Source: Blattamonas nauphoetae
Taxonomy: Eukaryota; Preaxostyla; Oxymonadida
Direction: 5' to 3'
NCBI GenBank assembly: GCA_033064195.1
Contig: JARBJD010000300.1
Location: forward strand, 26,671-90,670
Length of the DNA: 64,000 nucleotides
The notes below the pieces were generated by a model, which saw only the letters and a list, made by a program, of their open reading frames with translations, was not told the DNA's origin and did not search any database. Positions 32,980 through 44,389 of the stretch are shown piece by piece (position 1 is the stretch's first letter; each line of letters opens with the position of its first letter). The translations under genes were made by a program, and so were the position numbers.

Positions 32980-33350
32980 CTTTGGCATGTTAATTGGATT
33001 GGACGTTGCCAATGTTGGACTGGACAATCGACCTCTATTGGACATTCATTTTTAGACTTGCTTCTCTCATCCTCAATTCACTCATTCAATCATTTTCACA
33101 AAGAAATGACAATAATCACTTAAGAAATAGCGAAATGGAGATAATTTGATCATATTTAGCCAAGTGTGAATCTCGACTTGATCCACCCACCATTGGACGT
33201 CATTGGACGTGACTGGACATTTCGCTGAAATTTTTTTTCTGAAGTCTACACAATTAGTGCATCCCGTTTATTGAGGTTTTGACGAGTCGGCAAAATTGGA
33301 CAGTCCAATGGACTGTCCAGTCCTGGACTGTCCAATCGACACCTATTAAG
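32980..33350. repeat. Clustered TTGGACTGGAC / GTCCAATCGAC motifs
   Basis: Many direct and inverted copies of TGGACTGGAC and GTCCAATCGACNNCTA occur at 32990-33050, 33185-33225 and 33295-33350, and again at 34890-34940. They look like subterminal repeats of one or two further TIR elements nested in module A. I could not find a flanking duplication that fixes their ends. Confidence 0.5.
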
Positions 33351-33679
33351 GGATTGAGTTACATCCTCATCTCAATTACGGTTTGATGTTCACATGTCTC
33401 TCACTTTTTTTGAATACTAGGCGACTTCGTCTCGGTTTTGAAATACCGTGGGGTCATAAATCGCGACGCAAAGTCAACAGATCTAGAATTCATTCATTCT
33501 TCCCCAGACACAACATCTCTCACCCCACGATTGATATCACCATCGAATCTCTATGCTTGAACTCAAATGTGTGAATTTCTCATTCTAAATTCTTCTTTTA
33601 TTCCTTTCTGTTCCAGCCTTCGTTTCGCATCCTTTCCTCAAAGTTCTGCCTCGATGATACGTGACTTTTCACTGGTGAG

Positions 33680-34640
33680 ATCAACTTACTTGAGTTTCTT
33701 CAATTTATGATGTGGAATCCGATATTCTCTGTATTCAGGTCGCTTCTGCGGCTATGTCAATCGTTGGGATGATCTGTGTGATCATTTATATCTTCCCTGT
33801 TGTCTTAATCAATGTTTGTTTGCTTCTTCTGCTCATTCTTTCAATTCTTCTCTTCTCATAGCAACTGAGATTCATTGCATGATGACTCCTCACAATGTGG
33901 GGAATGAGTTCTTTTCATTGGAATATGAATCTCTACTGCTCGTATGCACAGATTCATCCTCTACAGTATGTTCTCTTTCATGTTTTTCCTCATCTTCCAG
34001 ATATATTTGTCCAAACGCATTGGTGAGCGCTGACCTGCTCGATCACCATTGATTGTGTTCTGGACACGCCTCTGCTCCTGTTTGGAATCATCCGCATATT
34101 TCCAAAGAATTGCAGTCAAATGCAAGAATTTGTATTCTGGATACCTTGACGGATATTCACAGCAATTGTGATGATTCTTGGTATCATGTTTAGGTCCACT
34201 CTCAACCACACCCAAGCCCTCATCTCCACAAGTATCAACGCTGTGTGTGCTCGAACCAATTCATCAGAGAAGTACCGCGTAACTGTCTTGGCGGAATCAA
34301 AAGGCTGTCTGTGACTCATCGAACTATTTCTCCAAGGAGTTGGGTTACTGCGGCACAACTCTTCTAACTTCGGGAAACTCAGTGTCGATGATGATTCTCT
34401 TCACCTCTGTGGTTGATGGTCGGGTCAGTATGTCTTTTGAACGAGATTGTTATTGACACCTCCGGATGTCCACATTTCTCTTGTTTGTCATTCCGCATGC
34501 CTCATTCATTTTCTTCTCTCTCATTCCAGTTCTTTCCCGTGTTGGTTATCTGCATCACTCCTCATTGCACATGTTACGATTGTGGCTGCCCAGCACGTCG
34601 TTCACAACAAAGATAAGAATGAATAAACTGCAGCGGCGTT
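33680..34640 (+). pseudogene. Possible membrane-protein exons inside module A
   Basis: Plus-strand frames contain a hydrophobic stretch (SIVGMICVIIYIFPVVLI, about 33755-33815) followed by pyrimidine-rich GT-AG candidates and short further frames. They look like exons of a membrane protein but cannot be joined safely. The family is not recognised. Confidence 0.3.
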
Positions 34641-35002
34641 TTTATATTCATGGGAGGAAAGGAACATATCGGCCCAACTAACAAGATATCAGCAAGAATT
34701 CGAGATCTCACATCAACAGTACAGATCCTCGCAAAGTTGTAAACTGAAATATCTTTTTCTTTCAATTGGTTTTATTTGGGGTGCATTTCATGTACACAAC
34801 GACAAATCGTTCATTTAACAATCCCTGCGGAGAAAATATGTTCGGAGCCAAATAACCAATATCATGGGTCAGATCTCTCATCGCCCAAATAGGAGACTGG
34901 ACATTGGACTGGACAATCCCACCTCGACTGGACACAGCTTAACAGGCCAATCCAATCTCACTCTTCAAGTTCCTTCTCAGAGTCACCCAAATCCTTCGTT
35001 GA

Positions 35003-35640
35003 TCACTCCCGACTCCCCCACTCCCAATTCACCCATCCCACTCTCCTCCTCCTCTCCTCTTCATCCGACTCACTCGCCGAAGCATCGTCAACGACGTCCG
35101 AATAACATCCCACACCACCTCCCCCCACTCCCTCCACCCGCTCGGCACAACAAGCAGCGACAGACTGAGATTGCAAAGAGAGAGGAAGAATGAGGGAAGA
35201 GAGAAGAAGAGGAAGGAACCACATGAAGGAGAGAAGAAAGAACCAGAATCTACTCGCCTCCCACACCTCCATCCTTCCGTACCAAACCCGATCGTCTTCT
35301 TCGCTCTCCGCAGCTCTTCCCAAACCGCCCTCCTTCCTTCCTCCGCCCCACACCCCTCAAACAGAGCGTCGTCGAACCCACCCAGAAACATCAGCAGAGC
35401 ACACACCGCAGACTCTCCACCGCAGCTGGCCACCTCGCAAACCTCGGCTACTGCGAGACGAAAGTGGCGGGAGGGTGTATGAATGATGGTTGATATGTTT
35501 CGAAGGGACAAAAACACGATTTCAGGACCGATACGTGAATATATTGGCGTCTGGATGGTGATTTTGACAGAATGTCTGGATCGGACGTATCTTTGTCTCT
35601 TGTGAAGGGCAGCATGCGCAGAAGGAATGACAATCAGCAC
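35003..35640 (-). pseudogene. Helical (ARM-like) coding fragment inside module A
   Basis: The minus-strand frame contains LAVAEVCEVASCGGESAVCA and GGFDDALFEGCGAEEGRRAV, a helical repeat-like segment. A hydrophobic stretch after VDSGSFF is probably an intron read through (pyrimidine-rich, CTCTTC). Upstream of 35640 the frame is lost. Probably a captured host gene piece. Confidence 0.4.
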
Positions 35641-35784
35641 TTTATCGGGAGATCAACATTTGTATTGGGAGGAACTTCATAAAGCAGTGAAAGTTGCGTC
35701 GAAGATCAGATCTGACAGGTGCAACAATGGAGATGAAGAAATGAGAGAAGACGAGTGAAAACGATTGTGAACGTGAGTATAATG

Positions 35785-36221
35785 GGCAATAAGTAACTTT
35801 AAGGGACTGGTCAAATACCGATTCTAAGAGGATATTCTAGAGATTTTCTAGGAAATTCGAAGCCTTTGTGGAAGTAGAGAACAGATAATTGAGTTTTCTC
35901 TAGAAATAAAAGAGTTGGAAATGTGTTGATCAAAAAAGTGAAGTGTCTGGTTCTCTGTCGTTAGGACATAAATTAGGATTTAGTGACCACCTAGTCACTC
36001 AAAAATAGATTATTCAACTTTCTAGGGGAGCTAAAAAGTTCTGATGAACTTCCATTTCAGATTAGAGGTTTTGATCCGACCCTAAATTTTATTGTTTCTT
36101 CAAAGGAGGCGATCTTTCTCCTGAATCCTAGTGACATATCTCTATGAAGAAAACATGCCTCGGAATGCTTTTAGGACTACTAGAGTTAGTTTTAGTCAGT
36201 CCCTTAAAGTAACCTATTGCC
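35785..36221. mobile_element. 437-bp hAT-type MITE
   Basis: The left end GGCAATAAGTAACTTTAAGG is matched inverted at the right end (…CCTTAAAGTAACCTATTGCC, four substitutions or fewer). The 8-bp repeat GTATAATG flanks it (35777-35784 and 36222-36229). No coding sequence. It is nested in module A. Confidence 0.85.
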
Positions 36222-36762
36222 GTATAATGCAGTCGAAATGGTGAAAAGGATAGTATTGACAGTTTTCATCTCATATCTCTCACAATTGGACAGATCAAAC
36301 AAAGGCCCTCATAGTCCGCCATCAATTCACTAATCGACCAATATTCGCTGCTTCTGACTTCGAAAATGTGTAATTGTGGTTATAGTGCAAATAAAAGAGT
36401 GAAAAATTCCAACAATAACCCAGAAAACGACGGACTGCCCCTAGCAAAGTCGGACTGCCCCTAGCACAAAAAACGGACTGCCCCTAGTCAAAACGCGGAC
36501 TGCGCGTAGCAACACCCCTTGGTCACCCACTCGGAGGGGAGAGTGGCAGGGGGTAGACGTCGTTGAATACACCCATTCAGTTTGATGGATGTTTCCATCA
36601 AATGAACAGAGAGCAAATGAATCTGAAGAGAGAGAGAGAACGAAGGCACATGGAAAGATGAGTTGAGAGATCATCGAGAACAACAACTGCAGACCTCTCT
36701 TCCGAATTCCGAGTCCTTTCGAGTCATTGGGACAGTGAACATCCTTCCGCATTGAGCCAATC

Positions 36763-37764
36763 ATGACAACTCCACACGAATCTGAACAGAATCACAAAAA
36801 GAGCAGCACACGTTCAGTTTCAGGAAGGGCGAGGATGGTGACAGTCACAGACTTGATCATCTCATCAACCACTCCATCCAACACAACTGTGCTGAACGGC
36901 AAGTCGAGTCCATTTAAGTCGAACGCTGTGCGAGTGATCACATTTCCCTCAATCTTGAAGTGCTCCGGATTTCGGGAGAGGAGAGCGGGCATCGATCCTT
37001 CTGCTTCTCTCCGAATCAGTTGGGATTCGCTTTCATCGCTTTCTTCAAGCGACTCTTTGGTGTCAGTCCATTTGATCTCCAACATCTTGTCTGTGAGAGG
37101 TGTCGCTTGGGTGGAGTGGACGATGCTCGCGATTTCAAGTGAGGTTCCCATCACAGCAGCAGAGAACTGAACAGGTGAGAAGCGAAAGGAAGAGATGACA
37201 AACACCAATTCTCACCGATTCTGGAATCCCACTCACATAACATCTCTCACCCTTTCCGTTCACGAAGAATTGGACAGTGCGTGGAGTCGAGTCCATGTTC
37301 ACTTCCATCACAACACGGTCCTTCTTCGATAGCGAATCATAGGATCTCTGTTCCAGTTTGGTCTGATTGAACACTTGGAGATATCCACTTGTCGAGAGAC
37401 CAATCGAATCTGAGAAGAGTGAAGAGAATGAGATCATCAAATGAACAGCAAACGTTTCACATTCTTCCCAAAAACTTGTCCAAGTTCAGGAATACCTAAA
37501 GACGAATCGAGAAGTCCGAAAGTGATGAATCCTTTCTCGTCTGCAGACAATGTGATGAGAGAGAAGAGACACACCACCAGACTCAGCGAGCGTCAGCACA
37601 ACGAAAGTGACAGAAACAACGCCCTTCGTGATAGGCTCGGAAAACAGAACAGTGCTCGGTCTGGCTCTTCCTTTCTTGTCTGTTTCTTTCTCAGTCCGAG
37701 TCAGAACGTTGTTTCGGATGATGAAATGTGTTTTGTGTGTGAAGAGCAGTTCAGGCAGCTTCAT
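36763..37764 (-). pseudogene. SPRY-like gene piece between modules A and B
   Basis: Minus-strand frames 37764-37486, 37440-37135 and 37208-36792 give two SPRY-like stretches: NNVLTRTEKETDKKGRARPS with FSEPITKGVVSVTFVVLTLA, and EGNVITRTAFDLNGLDLPFS with VVLDGVVDEMIKSVTVTIL. Between them is VNMDSTPRTVQFFVNGKGER. Two short introns appear to connect the frames. The 5' side stops at the TIR of module B, so no start is present. It is cargo of the composite element. Confidence 0.55.
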
Positions 37765-37779
37765 CGTTGGAAGTTGCAG

Positions 37780-40700
37780 GGGTAATGCTACGCGCAGTCG
37801 GCGTAATGACTAGAGGCAGTCCATTTTTTGTGCTAGGGGCAGTCCGACTTTGCTAGGGGCAGTCCGTCGTTTTCAGGGCTATTGTTACAAGTTTTCACAC
37901 TTTTACTTGAACTATGATCACAATAACACATCTTTGCATTCCAATTCAGTGAATATAAAAAGATTTGTGAATTGATGACGGTCTATGAAGAACTTTGTTT
38001 GATCCGACCGATTGTGAGAGATATGTGGAGTTTGAAGTCAACCAAATCTGAATAACACTGATCATGAAGGATAAAATGTGATACAGAGATGATGAACCCT
38101 ATTGTTTCCATTTTAAAGCAGAGTGACCCACATTTTCTTTGACGATGTTTCTTGAAATATATGAAGGGAATCTTAAAACCATTGGCAAAAATCCTTCATT
38201 TCTCCATATTTCTCAGGAAGTTGATGATTAGTTTTGAGATGTATCACTCTTGGATCCTTGTTTTTCTTGTCCAAAAATCAACTGTCACTATTTTCGCTTG
38301 TTGAGAAGGAGGAGCTTAGAAGGACGAAAAAGGAAGAAGTCAGACTCTCTGATGAGCAAGTCTTCCCCCTCCTTCCATCCTCAATTATCCTCGCCTTTGT
38401 CAGGAAGACCAACGCCCAACTCTCTCCCTCACTCTTGCAACCACACTCCTAACTGACCTCTCGGTCCAACCACCAGCGGCTTCACTGTCAGTGCACCAAC
38501 ACTCACTCTGACAAGTGCTTCACTGTCTCCATATCCAACATATCCTCAGCCTCTGTCGTGTTCAGTGTCGATCCTCTCATTTATCTCCACACTTTCGTCC
38601 ATCGTGTCGTCTTCATCATTGACACGGAGACATTGCATTTCATTCGAATCTCCGCCGAGATTGGAATGTTGGTCGCCCTCAGAGCGGTTGAGAACGGCCT
38701 GATCATTCGCAAAGTGAAAAAAGAGCTCGACAAAAGTCATTTCATATATCCAAAATGGAATTCGATGAGACAATAGAGAGAGGTGGAAGGATAGAGAATG
38801 AAGGAAGAGGGGGCACGAAGACGAGACTACGAAGATCTAGCTGTCCTCCCAACGCCCCAAACAAGCAGTCATGGACAAAAGTGGTCGGCAGGAAAAATGA
38901 CAAACTCTGGTCTGACGATTTGGGAAAGGAGTTCGATGCTGAAACTATACATGTGTGGAGGTGACATGACATCGACACGCATCGAGGTTAGTAGACTGGT
39001 CTACAGTTAGTGGGTGAGAAATACGAACCATTCCACTGTAGACGTTTTTTTACGAAAGTTTTCATTTTCTTGCTGAGGAGGCTGAGGATCTCGCTAATTT
39101 CGGTATCAATGATCTCATCTCATCACCACATCTCACTGTGTGAAAAATGGTCGATTGTGGTTGAGCACCTATTGTTGTCACTTTTTTTCAGACTCTTCAT
39201 TCTTCCGTATCTCCATCATGAAACAACTACTTGCTCTGATTTTCTCGCCACAATGGTCTTTTTTGATGATGAAGTGTCTGACAATATAAAAACCAAATTT
39301 CACCGTTCAGTGTTTCTGGACAGGAAAACCGAAAACTTTTGTCCACGACTGAAGAGAAAGGCGAGAACGATGAGGAAGAAGAAAGGAAGAGGTCACAGGC
39401 GCAGTTGTATCAAACCCTTCTCGAGGATACTGCACTTCTGATGGGACGCACGAAGCAACAGCAAGATGTCATCGCATCGATGGAATCATCACTCATCGAT
39501 AAACCAATACGTTGGAGCGGGAAGTGGAGAACGAAGAAGAGACGATTCGATACAGTCGGACACAAGAATGAGGGCGGGAATAGCTCATCTCTTGTTGCGT
39601 TTCCTTCTTTCAAGACGATCGTTGTTTCTTTCTTTTCAGAAGATTGATCAGGAACAGAGACTCTGATGATGACTGAGCAACAGCAAAACCATTCAATTTC
39701 ACCATAATAGTGCCACTTCTTTCGCCTTCGTCACAATTTTTACGAAGTCTCAGACACTCTTTCACTTTCCTTTTATGATAGAGAAATCATGACTAAACAT
39801 AGATAAAATACAGTTTTGAAGCAAATGGGAGTCGGTCCATCGTTTTGAACAACTGTCAATGGAAGGTTTCGATCTAACCCAGCGATGTCAAATCGACCCC
39901 TAAATCCACGAGATATACTGCGCGTCACGGCGACTTGATCCAGCGGCAATTTTTGTTTTTTGACAGAACAAGAGAGAGTTGAGAATTCATTTTACACACA
40001 CTTCAACTACCTTGAGTTATACATCTCTGCGATTTTTTTGAAAGAACAACAGTGAAAAATAAGAGAGTATGACATGAAATGCTACTGTAGGGGGACATAC
40101 TTCGAACGACATGACACGTGATTCACAACCGATATCACTCTTGAATGTATCCAGGATTGTGAATGTCAAGTGATAGATAGAAGCAGATTGAATGAAGAAA
40201 ATGAAAAGGAAGAAATAAGTCAACTCGCTCGCTCCATGTCTCTGTCAATGCAGTATCCAAGGACACCGATACGCTGAATACCGATGATGGACAGTGAGTT
40301 GCGAAAAGAAAAAACCAGCCACAGCTCGCAACCGTCAAGACGTTGAATTCTGTTCATTTCAGATTCAAAAACGTGTCATAAAGTTCAGCCGTTCATCGAA
40401 AGACAGATTTCGAAATCAAAAAATCACACCGTTCTTTCCAACGCTTCCTCTAAGTGAGTCGAATCAGTTTCAGGAAATGTCACAGAGTTCCTCTCTTTCA
40501 GCCCCATCGTTTTCAAAATCGCTGCACTATCGGAAATGTCACTCTTTCGAAATGTTTCTCTTAAGAGTTTTGTCTGTTTGGCGATGTGAAGAATGTGCGA
40601 GAGAGGACGAGAGAAAGTGAAGAAGTCACAAAGAGAAAAGACACACCACGCTGAGAATCAAGGTTGTGTGATCATCAAAGAAAACTCGGGATTTGGTGAT

Positions 40701-41583
40701 GTGCTGGGATGAGTTGAAACTGACAAACTTTGAGTGTCTGAAAATATCATGGAATGAAAAACAATCACTGACACTTTCGTCAAACTTCTCACTAAGGCCA
40801 AGATGGACCCTCTCCACCACACTCGGGTCCTTCTCAGTGATTGTGTTGGTTGAAACAAGAAAAACATAAAACTTCCCAGAATCAAACAGGGCAATATCGG
40901 TCAGAAAGACTTTCAAACAATCAGTACCGACTTTAACCTCATCAAACACATTTCGTGAACGCTCGTTTCAATTATTTTTGACATTTATGCGATTTACGTT
41001 GCAATAGACTTCCTTCGTCCAAAAATCGTGCGAGGTGAGAACTCGATCCCACAAGAAAGTACTAGAATCAGCGTTCTCTCATTCAGTGACAGCCTCCTCG
41101 AGTGTTACTCTCGTAGAGTTAAAAACTTTAAAGTTCGAGGGATCAAGTAGGATGAAGTGAATCACGTGTCATGTCGTGAAGAACATGTCCATCATTTTTT
41201 TAATTTTACAGTTTTCACGTCATTCAGAATTTTTTGGTGTCCAATTTTTTGTCACAAGGTCTCTACCTCTCTAAATTATCTTTGATAGAAAAGTGAAACA
41301 CATTGTCTCTTTATTCAGTAAAATACAACCGTTTTACAGCCGAATCAAGTCGTCATGTCGGGCAGTATAGGCTCTGAATACGGTCTGAATTTTCTCTCAA
41401 TATGTATAATCCATCCCTCCTTCGTGTCGACCATCACAAAATTCCATCCTCGTCATCACTGATGTAAAATAACCCGGACTGCCCCAAGCAATATGCGGAC
41501 TGCCTCTAGCAAAGTCGGACTGCCCCTAGCACAAAAAAACGGACTGCCCCTAGTCAAAACCCGGACTGCGCGTAGCACTACCC
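37780..41583. mobile_element. Module B of the composite element
   Basis: The left end GGGTAATGCTACGCGCAGTC at 37780 and the inverted right end at 41466-41583 share the TIR and the GGGGCAGTCCG subterminal repeats with module A. The right arm shares only about 115 bp. The interior has no recognisable transposase. Confidence 0.7.
38240..41465. other. Interior of module B, only weak coding signals
   Basis: A plus-strand charged helical segment around 39340-39570 (AQLYQTLLEDTALLMGRTKQ, then in another frame LEREVENEEETIRYSRTQE) may be exons of a coiled-coil gene. A minus-strand frame at 40626-40949 has protein-like content (SDCFSFHDIFRHSKFVSFNS). Neither can be named. The stretch 41030-41110 has a weak tRNA T-arm-like hairpin that I do not accept as a tRNA. 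Confidence 0.35.
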
Positions 41584-42601
41584 GGAGTGTTGTGGTCGAG
41601 TGAAGCGCGTTCACAAGACATCCAGCCAAAGGAATTCCAAGCTTTCTCATAAACGTGATGCCACTGGTTTCGGACGAGTCTTCGAAGCGAGACTGCATCA
41701 CAACACTACGACCTACTTCGGCATAAATCGATTGACAGTGATATGGATTGTGATCTGTCTCACTCGAGATCCGAGAATCGCGAGGAGTGAATGCATCGGT
41801 CACAGGGAATGTTGTTGGAGTGGCGAAGAGGAGGGTTTCGGTGTGAGGTGTGGACAGGCCAAACTGGTTCGAGAAGACAGACACAGCAGCTGTCGACAGC
41901 TCGTCGTGAGTGCTCGCAGCGGAGAGAACGAGGAGAGTGAGAAGAGAAGATGGGAGCGAGATGAAGTCGTTGGTGCGCGTTGTCAGATCCAACTTCACTT
42001 CAGCCATCGCTTTGAGCAGCACAACCCAATTCTGTGTTGCTCGACCAAAGTCCAGACAGTGCGGTTCAGACGGCGAGTCGGACACCACTCGAACTGAATT
42101 CACTGCTGTCGAAACTGCAACATTCAAAATGCGTTCGGCGTGGTTCTCAACGAGGCGGCGGAAGAAGGCAGGGTTTGTGCTGGCGATGCGGAGAAAGGAG
42201 CTGGCAGGGTCGGTGAACGAGCGAGGGGAGAGGAGGGAGCGGAGACGGAATTTTGGGTTGAGGAGTGGTTCGCTGAGTTTGGTGAAGAGAGGAGACGAAG
42301 ACTGGCTGAGTGCGGAGATCAGGTTCAGGTGTCGATCGTGACGGAAGGGAGTGTCGGAGGGAGAAGAGGAGAGATCGACAGTTCTGAGAAACGAGTCGAT
42401 GAGGTCGGGATGGGCTGAGGAAGAGACGAAAGAGTGAGGATGATCAAAATGGCACACCATTCAGAAATGTGGCAGTGTGTTGGAGACATTGAGACAGAAG
42501 ATTCTTGGAAGGGTTGATGTCACCAAAGTGTATTGAAAGTGTCAGCGGGTGGAGAAGATTGATGAAGGCAGCGATTCTCTTCACTGGATCCTGAAAGGAC
42601 T
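41584..42601 (-). CDS. HEAT/ARM-like large protein, 5' part
   Basis: The exon 42414-41584 continues at 32255 (see the 3' part). A 43-nt intron (42457-42415, GTGTGCC...CTTCCTCAG) joins it to an upstream exon, giving QHTATFLNAHPDLIDSFLR in frame. The upstream exon reads DPVKRIAAFINLLHPLTLSI and is open to about 42601, where a TTTTTACAG splice acceptor precedes it. Immediately beyond, at about 42618, the duplicated CCHC gene block begins, so the 5' end of this gene has probably been displaced or lost. The protein is leucine-rich and helical. Confidence 0.65.
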
Positions 42602-42640
42602 GTAAAAACGATCGGTGTGAAAGAATGAACTACTCTTCAA

Positions 42641-44019
42641 TTAATGTCGTTTCCGCTTCGGACATTCCCTGGAAACATGTCCGAAGCCCCCACACAGGAA
42701 ACAGATCCGCGTGTCCTGGTTGGGACAGTCTCGACTCAGATGCCCTGTTTTCCCGCACTGCACATCACAAAATGAGAGAAAGCGAAGCACACCTTGTAGC
42801 ACGCGTTCCGATCCACCACTGGCCCACTCTCCCGAGCGTGTATTCGATGCAGCGGACAATTCACAAAGATATGGCCAGTCTGCCCACACTTGAAGCAGCG
42901 TTCCATTTCACGCGGAATTGTGTTCGTTCCTACCACCCCGTTCATCACCTGAGGCGTGGGGAGGGGAAGAAGGCCGTCGTGAGGCGCAGTGAGAGTGAAG
43001 TGAGGGGGACGGGGTGGTTGGTGTGTGGCAGGTCCGTTCGGGGTGGGTGATGGCAGAAGGGTGCCTGGGGAGCATCCTTGCAGAGTCACATTCAACGACA
43101 GAGGCAACGACAGCGAGCTGTTTTGCGAGGATGGCACGATGGGACGAAGCGCAGTGGCGGTCATCTGGCTGTCCGAAGCGGTTTGTCCCGAACTTGAAAA
43201 GTGAACTGTGTTGATCGTCGTGCTGTTTGAGCTCGATGTCTTGCTTTGTTGGGATTGCGGTTGGATGCAGTCGCTTCGGTCGGATCGGATTTCGGAAGTT
43301 GGCAGAGAAAGGGCGACATCAAAAATGGGAGAGTGAACGGAATGAGTGGAGAACGAAGTCGGGAAGGACAGAGACGGGTGGGTGAAGCTGAATGACATTT
43401 GGCTCTGATCATGCGTTCGACCAAAATCAAAATCGTTTTGGGATGTCGCTGAGAACATGTTTGACTCCGATTGATGTTCAAAAGACGACAAAAAACGATT
43501 TGTGGAATCGATTTCTTCGCTCGGACCGGTAGATTGTTGAAGAAAGGTGGCATCGGGGGTGAAGAGACCGAAGTCCTGATTTGTGGATTGGGAGGCGATG
43601 AAGGGGCGTGATTCTGGTTGATAAGAGGACGGGAAAGCACCGAAGGGTATTCCGGAGTCAGAAGAAAGTGCCCAATCATCTGATCGGGCGATCTCCTGGT
43701 GGGAGAGGGTGGATTGTGGATGTTGGTTGGAGTGGTCATGATCAGGAGGGAGTGGGAACGAATGGGCGAGAAATTGGCTTGAATTTGAGGTGGAGTCCGG
43801 GGAAAACATGTCCTGAGCGCCTAGAACATTTTGGGAAAGATGTGATGAGAGGCTGAATGAATCGACGTTCTCAAAACGATAAGTGTTTGAACCACGAGGA
43901 AATAACGTGGAATGCGGATTAAAATGATCATAAGTTAGGGTTGATGGATGGTCAGGTCCCATCAAGTTCTTGGTCGATATGTGTTCTGATGATCTCACCC
44001 GAACTTTAGACAAGCCCAT
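42641..44019 (-). CDS. CCHC zinc-knuckle protein, copy 2 (two exons)
   Basis: Almost identical to the gene at 25867: exon 1 44019-42793, intron 42792-42758 (35 nt, same sequence), exon 2 42757-42641. The three knuckles CFKCGQTGHIFVNC, CYKCGKTGHLSRDC and CFLCGGFGHVSREC are intact. The N-terminus is about 18 residues longer than copy 1 because an upstream ATG (44017-44019) is in frame. The Ser/Pro-rich region differs by scattered substitutions. It is divergent from copy 2 of the coiled-coil/SPRY-like gene, so the two genes were duplicated together. Confidence 0.85.
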
Positions 44020-44389
44020 TTGAAAGCTGTCATAAACAGATGAGAAGAAGATTGAACTCGATGGAAACGGTCAAATAAAGACAGTAGATCTGCTCCGATG
44101 GGACGATCTGAACCAACGAGAGAATTGATTTATATGTTGGCTTGATCCAAACTAACTCTGATATGTTCACCACTCCATCATCGAACGACCTCATATCACC
44201 TGATACTTCTAGTGCACCATCCAATGAGTTGGTTTGTATCCCGTTTTTCTTTCTCAGTCCGACTGATTTGATTTGTTGTGTTTTTCAAATCTAGATGCAT
44301 TTTTCAAACATTTCACCCACTAACTCTCGTTCTCTCTCCATTTTCCTGTATATATCCGGCATTATTCACAGAGTACTTTCTTCTCACAA

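Larger units (their letters stand above)
32265..36517. mobile_element. Module A of the composite element
   Basis: The left arm starts at 32265; its first ~240 bp are present inverted at about 36280-36517. Each arm begins with the conserved TIR, has three or four GGGGCAGTCCG-type subterminal repeats, then a conserved region containing ATTAGTGAATTGATGGCGGT. The interior holds intron-containing host-like fragments and a small MITE. Left arms of A and B share about 460 bp (32265-32735 and 37780-38235). Confidence 0.75.
32265..41583. mobile_element. Composite TIR element, 9.3 kb, 9-bp TSD, two TIR modules with cargo
   Basis: The outer ends are GGGTAGTGCTACGCGCAGTC and its inverse (41564-41583), followed by repeated CTAGGGGCAGTCCG motifs. 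The flanking 9-bp repeat is GGAGTGTTG. Two related inner ends also exist: an inward-facing right end at 36517 and a left end at 37780. So the element is module A (32265-36517), a spacer with SPRY-like coding sequence (36518-37779) and module B (37780-41583). Neither inner end has a matching direct repeat, which suggests the outer pair moved as a unit. The GGG start and 9-bp duplication fit Mutator-like or Merlin-like elements. No transposase is recognisable. Confidence 0.85.

Noticed and set aside
32980-34940. A delimited hAT element with TTGGACTGGAC ends
   Set aside because: Several end-like sequences exist, but no matching 8-bp direct repeats could be found, so the borders cannot be stated.
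41030-41110. tRNA gene on the minus strand
   Set aside because: There is a T-arm-like hairpin (GTGGG...CTCAC) and a short T run, but the loop lacks TTC, and neither D arm nor a proper anticodon arm can be built.
43161-43739. 192-codon minus-strand frame inside the CCHC gene copy 2 (also 26387-26779 in copy 1)
   Set aside because: It is a shifted-frame shadow of the Ser/Pro-rich CCHC exon on the same strand.
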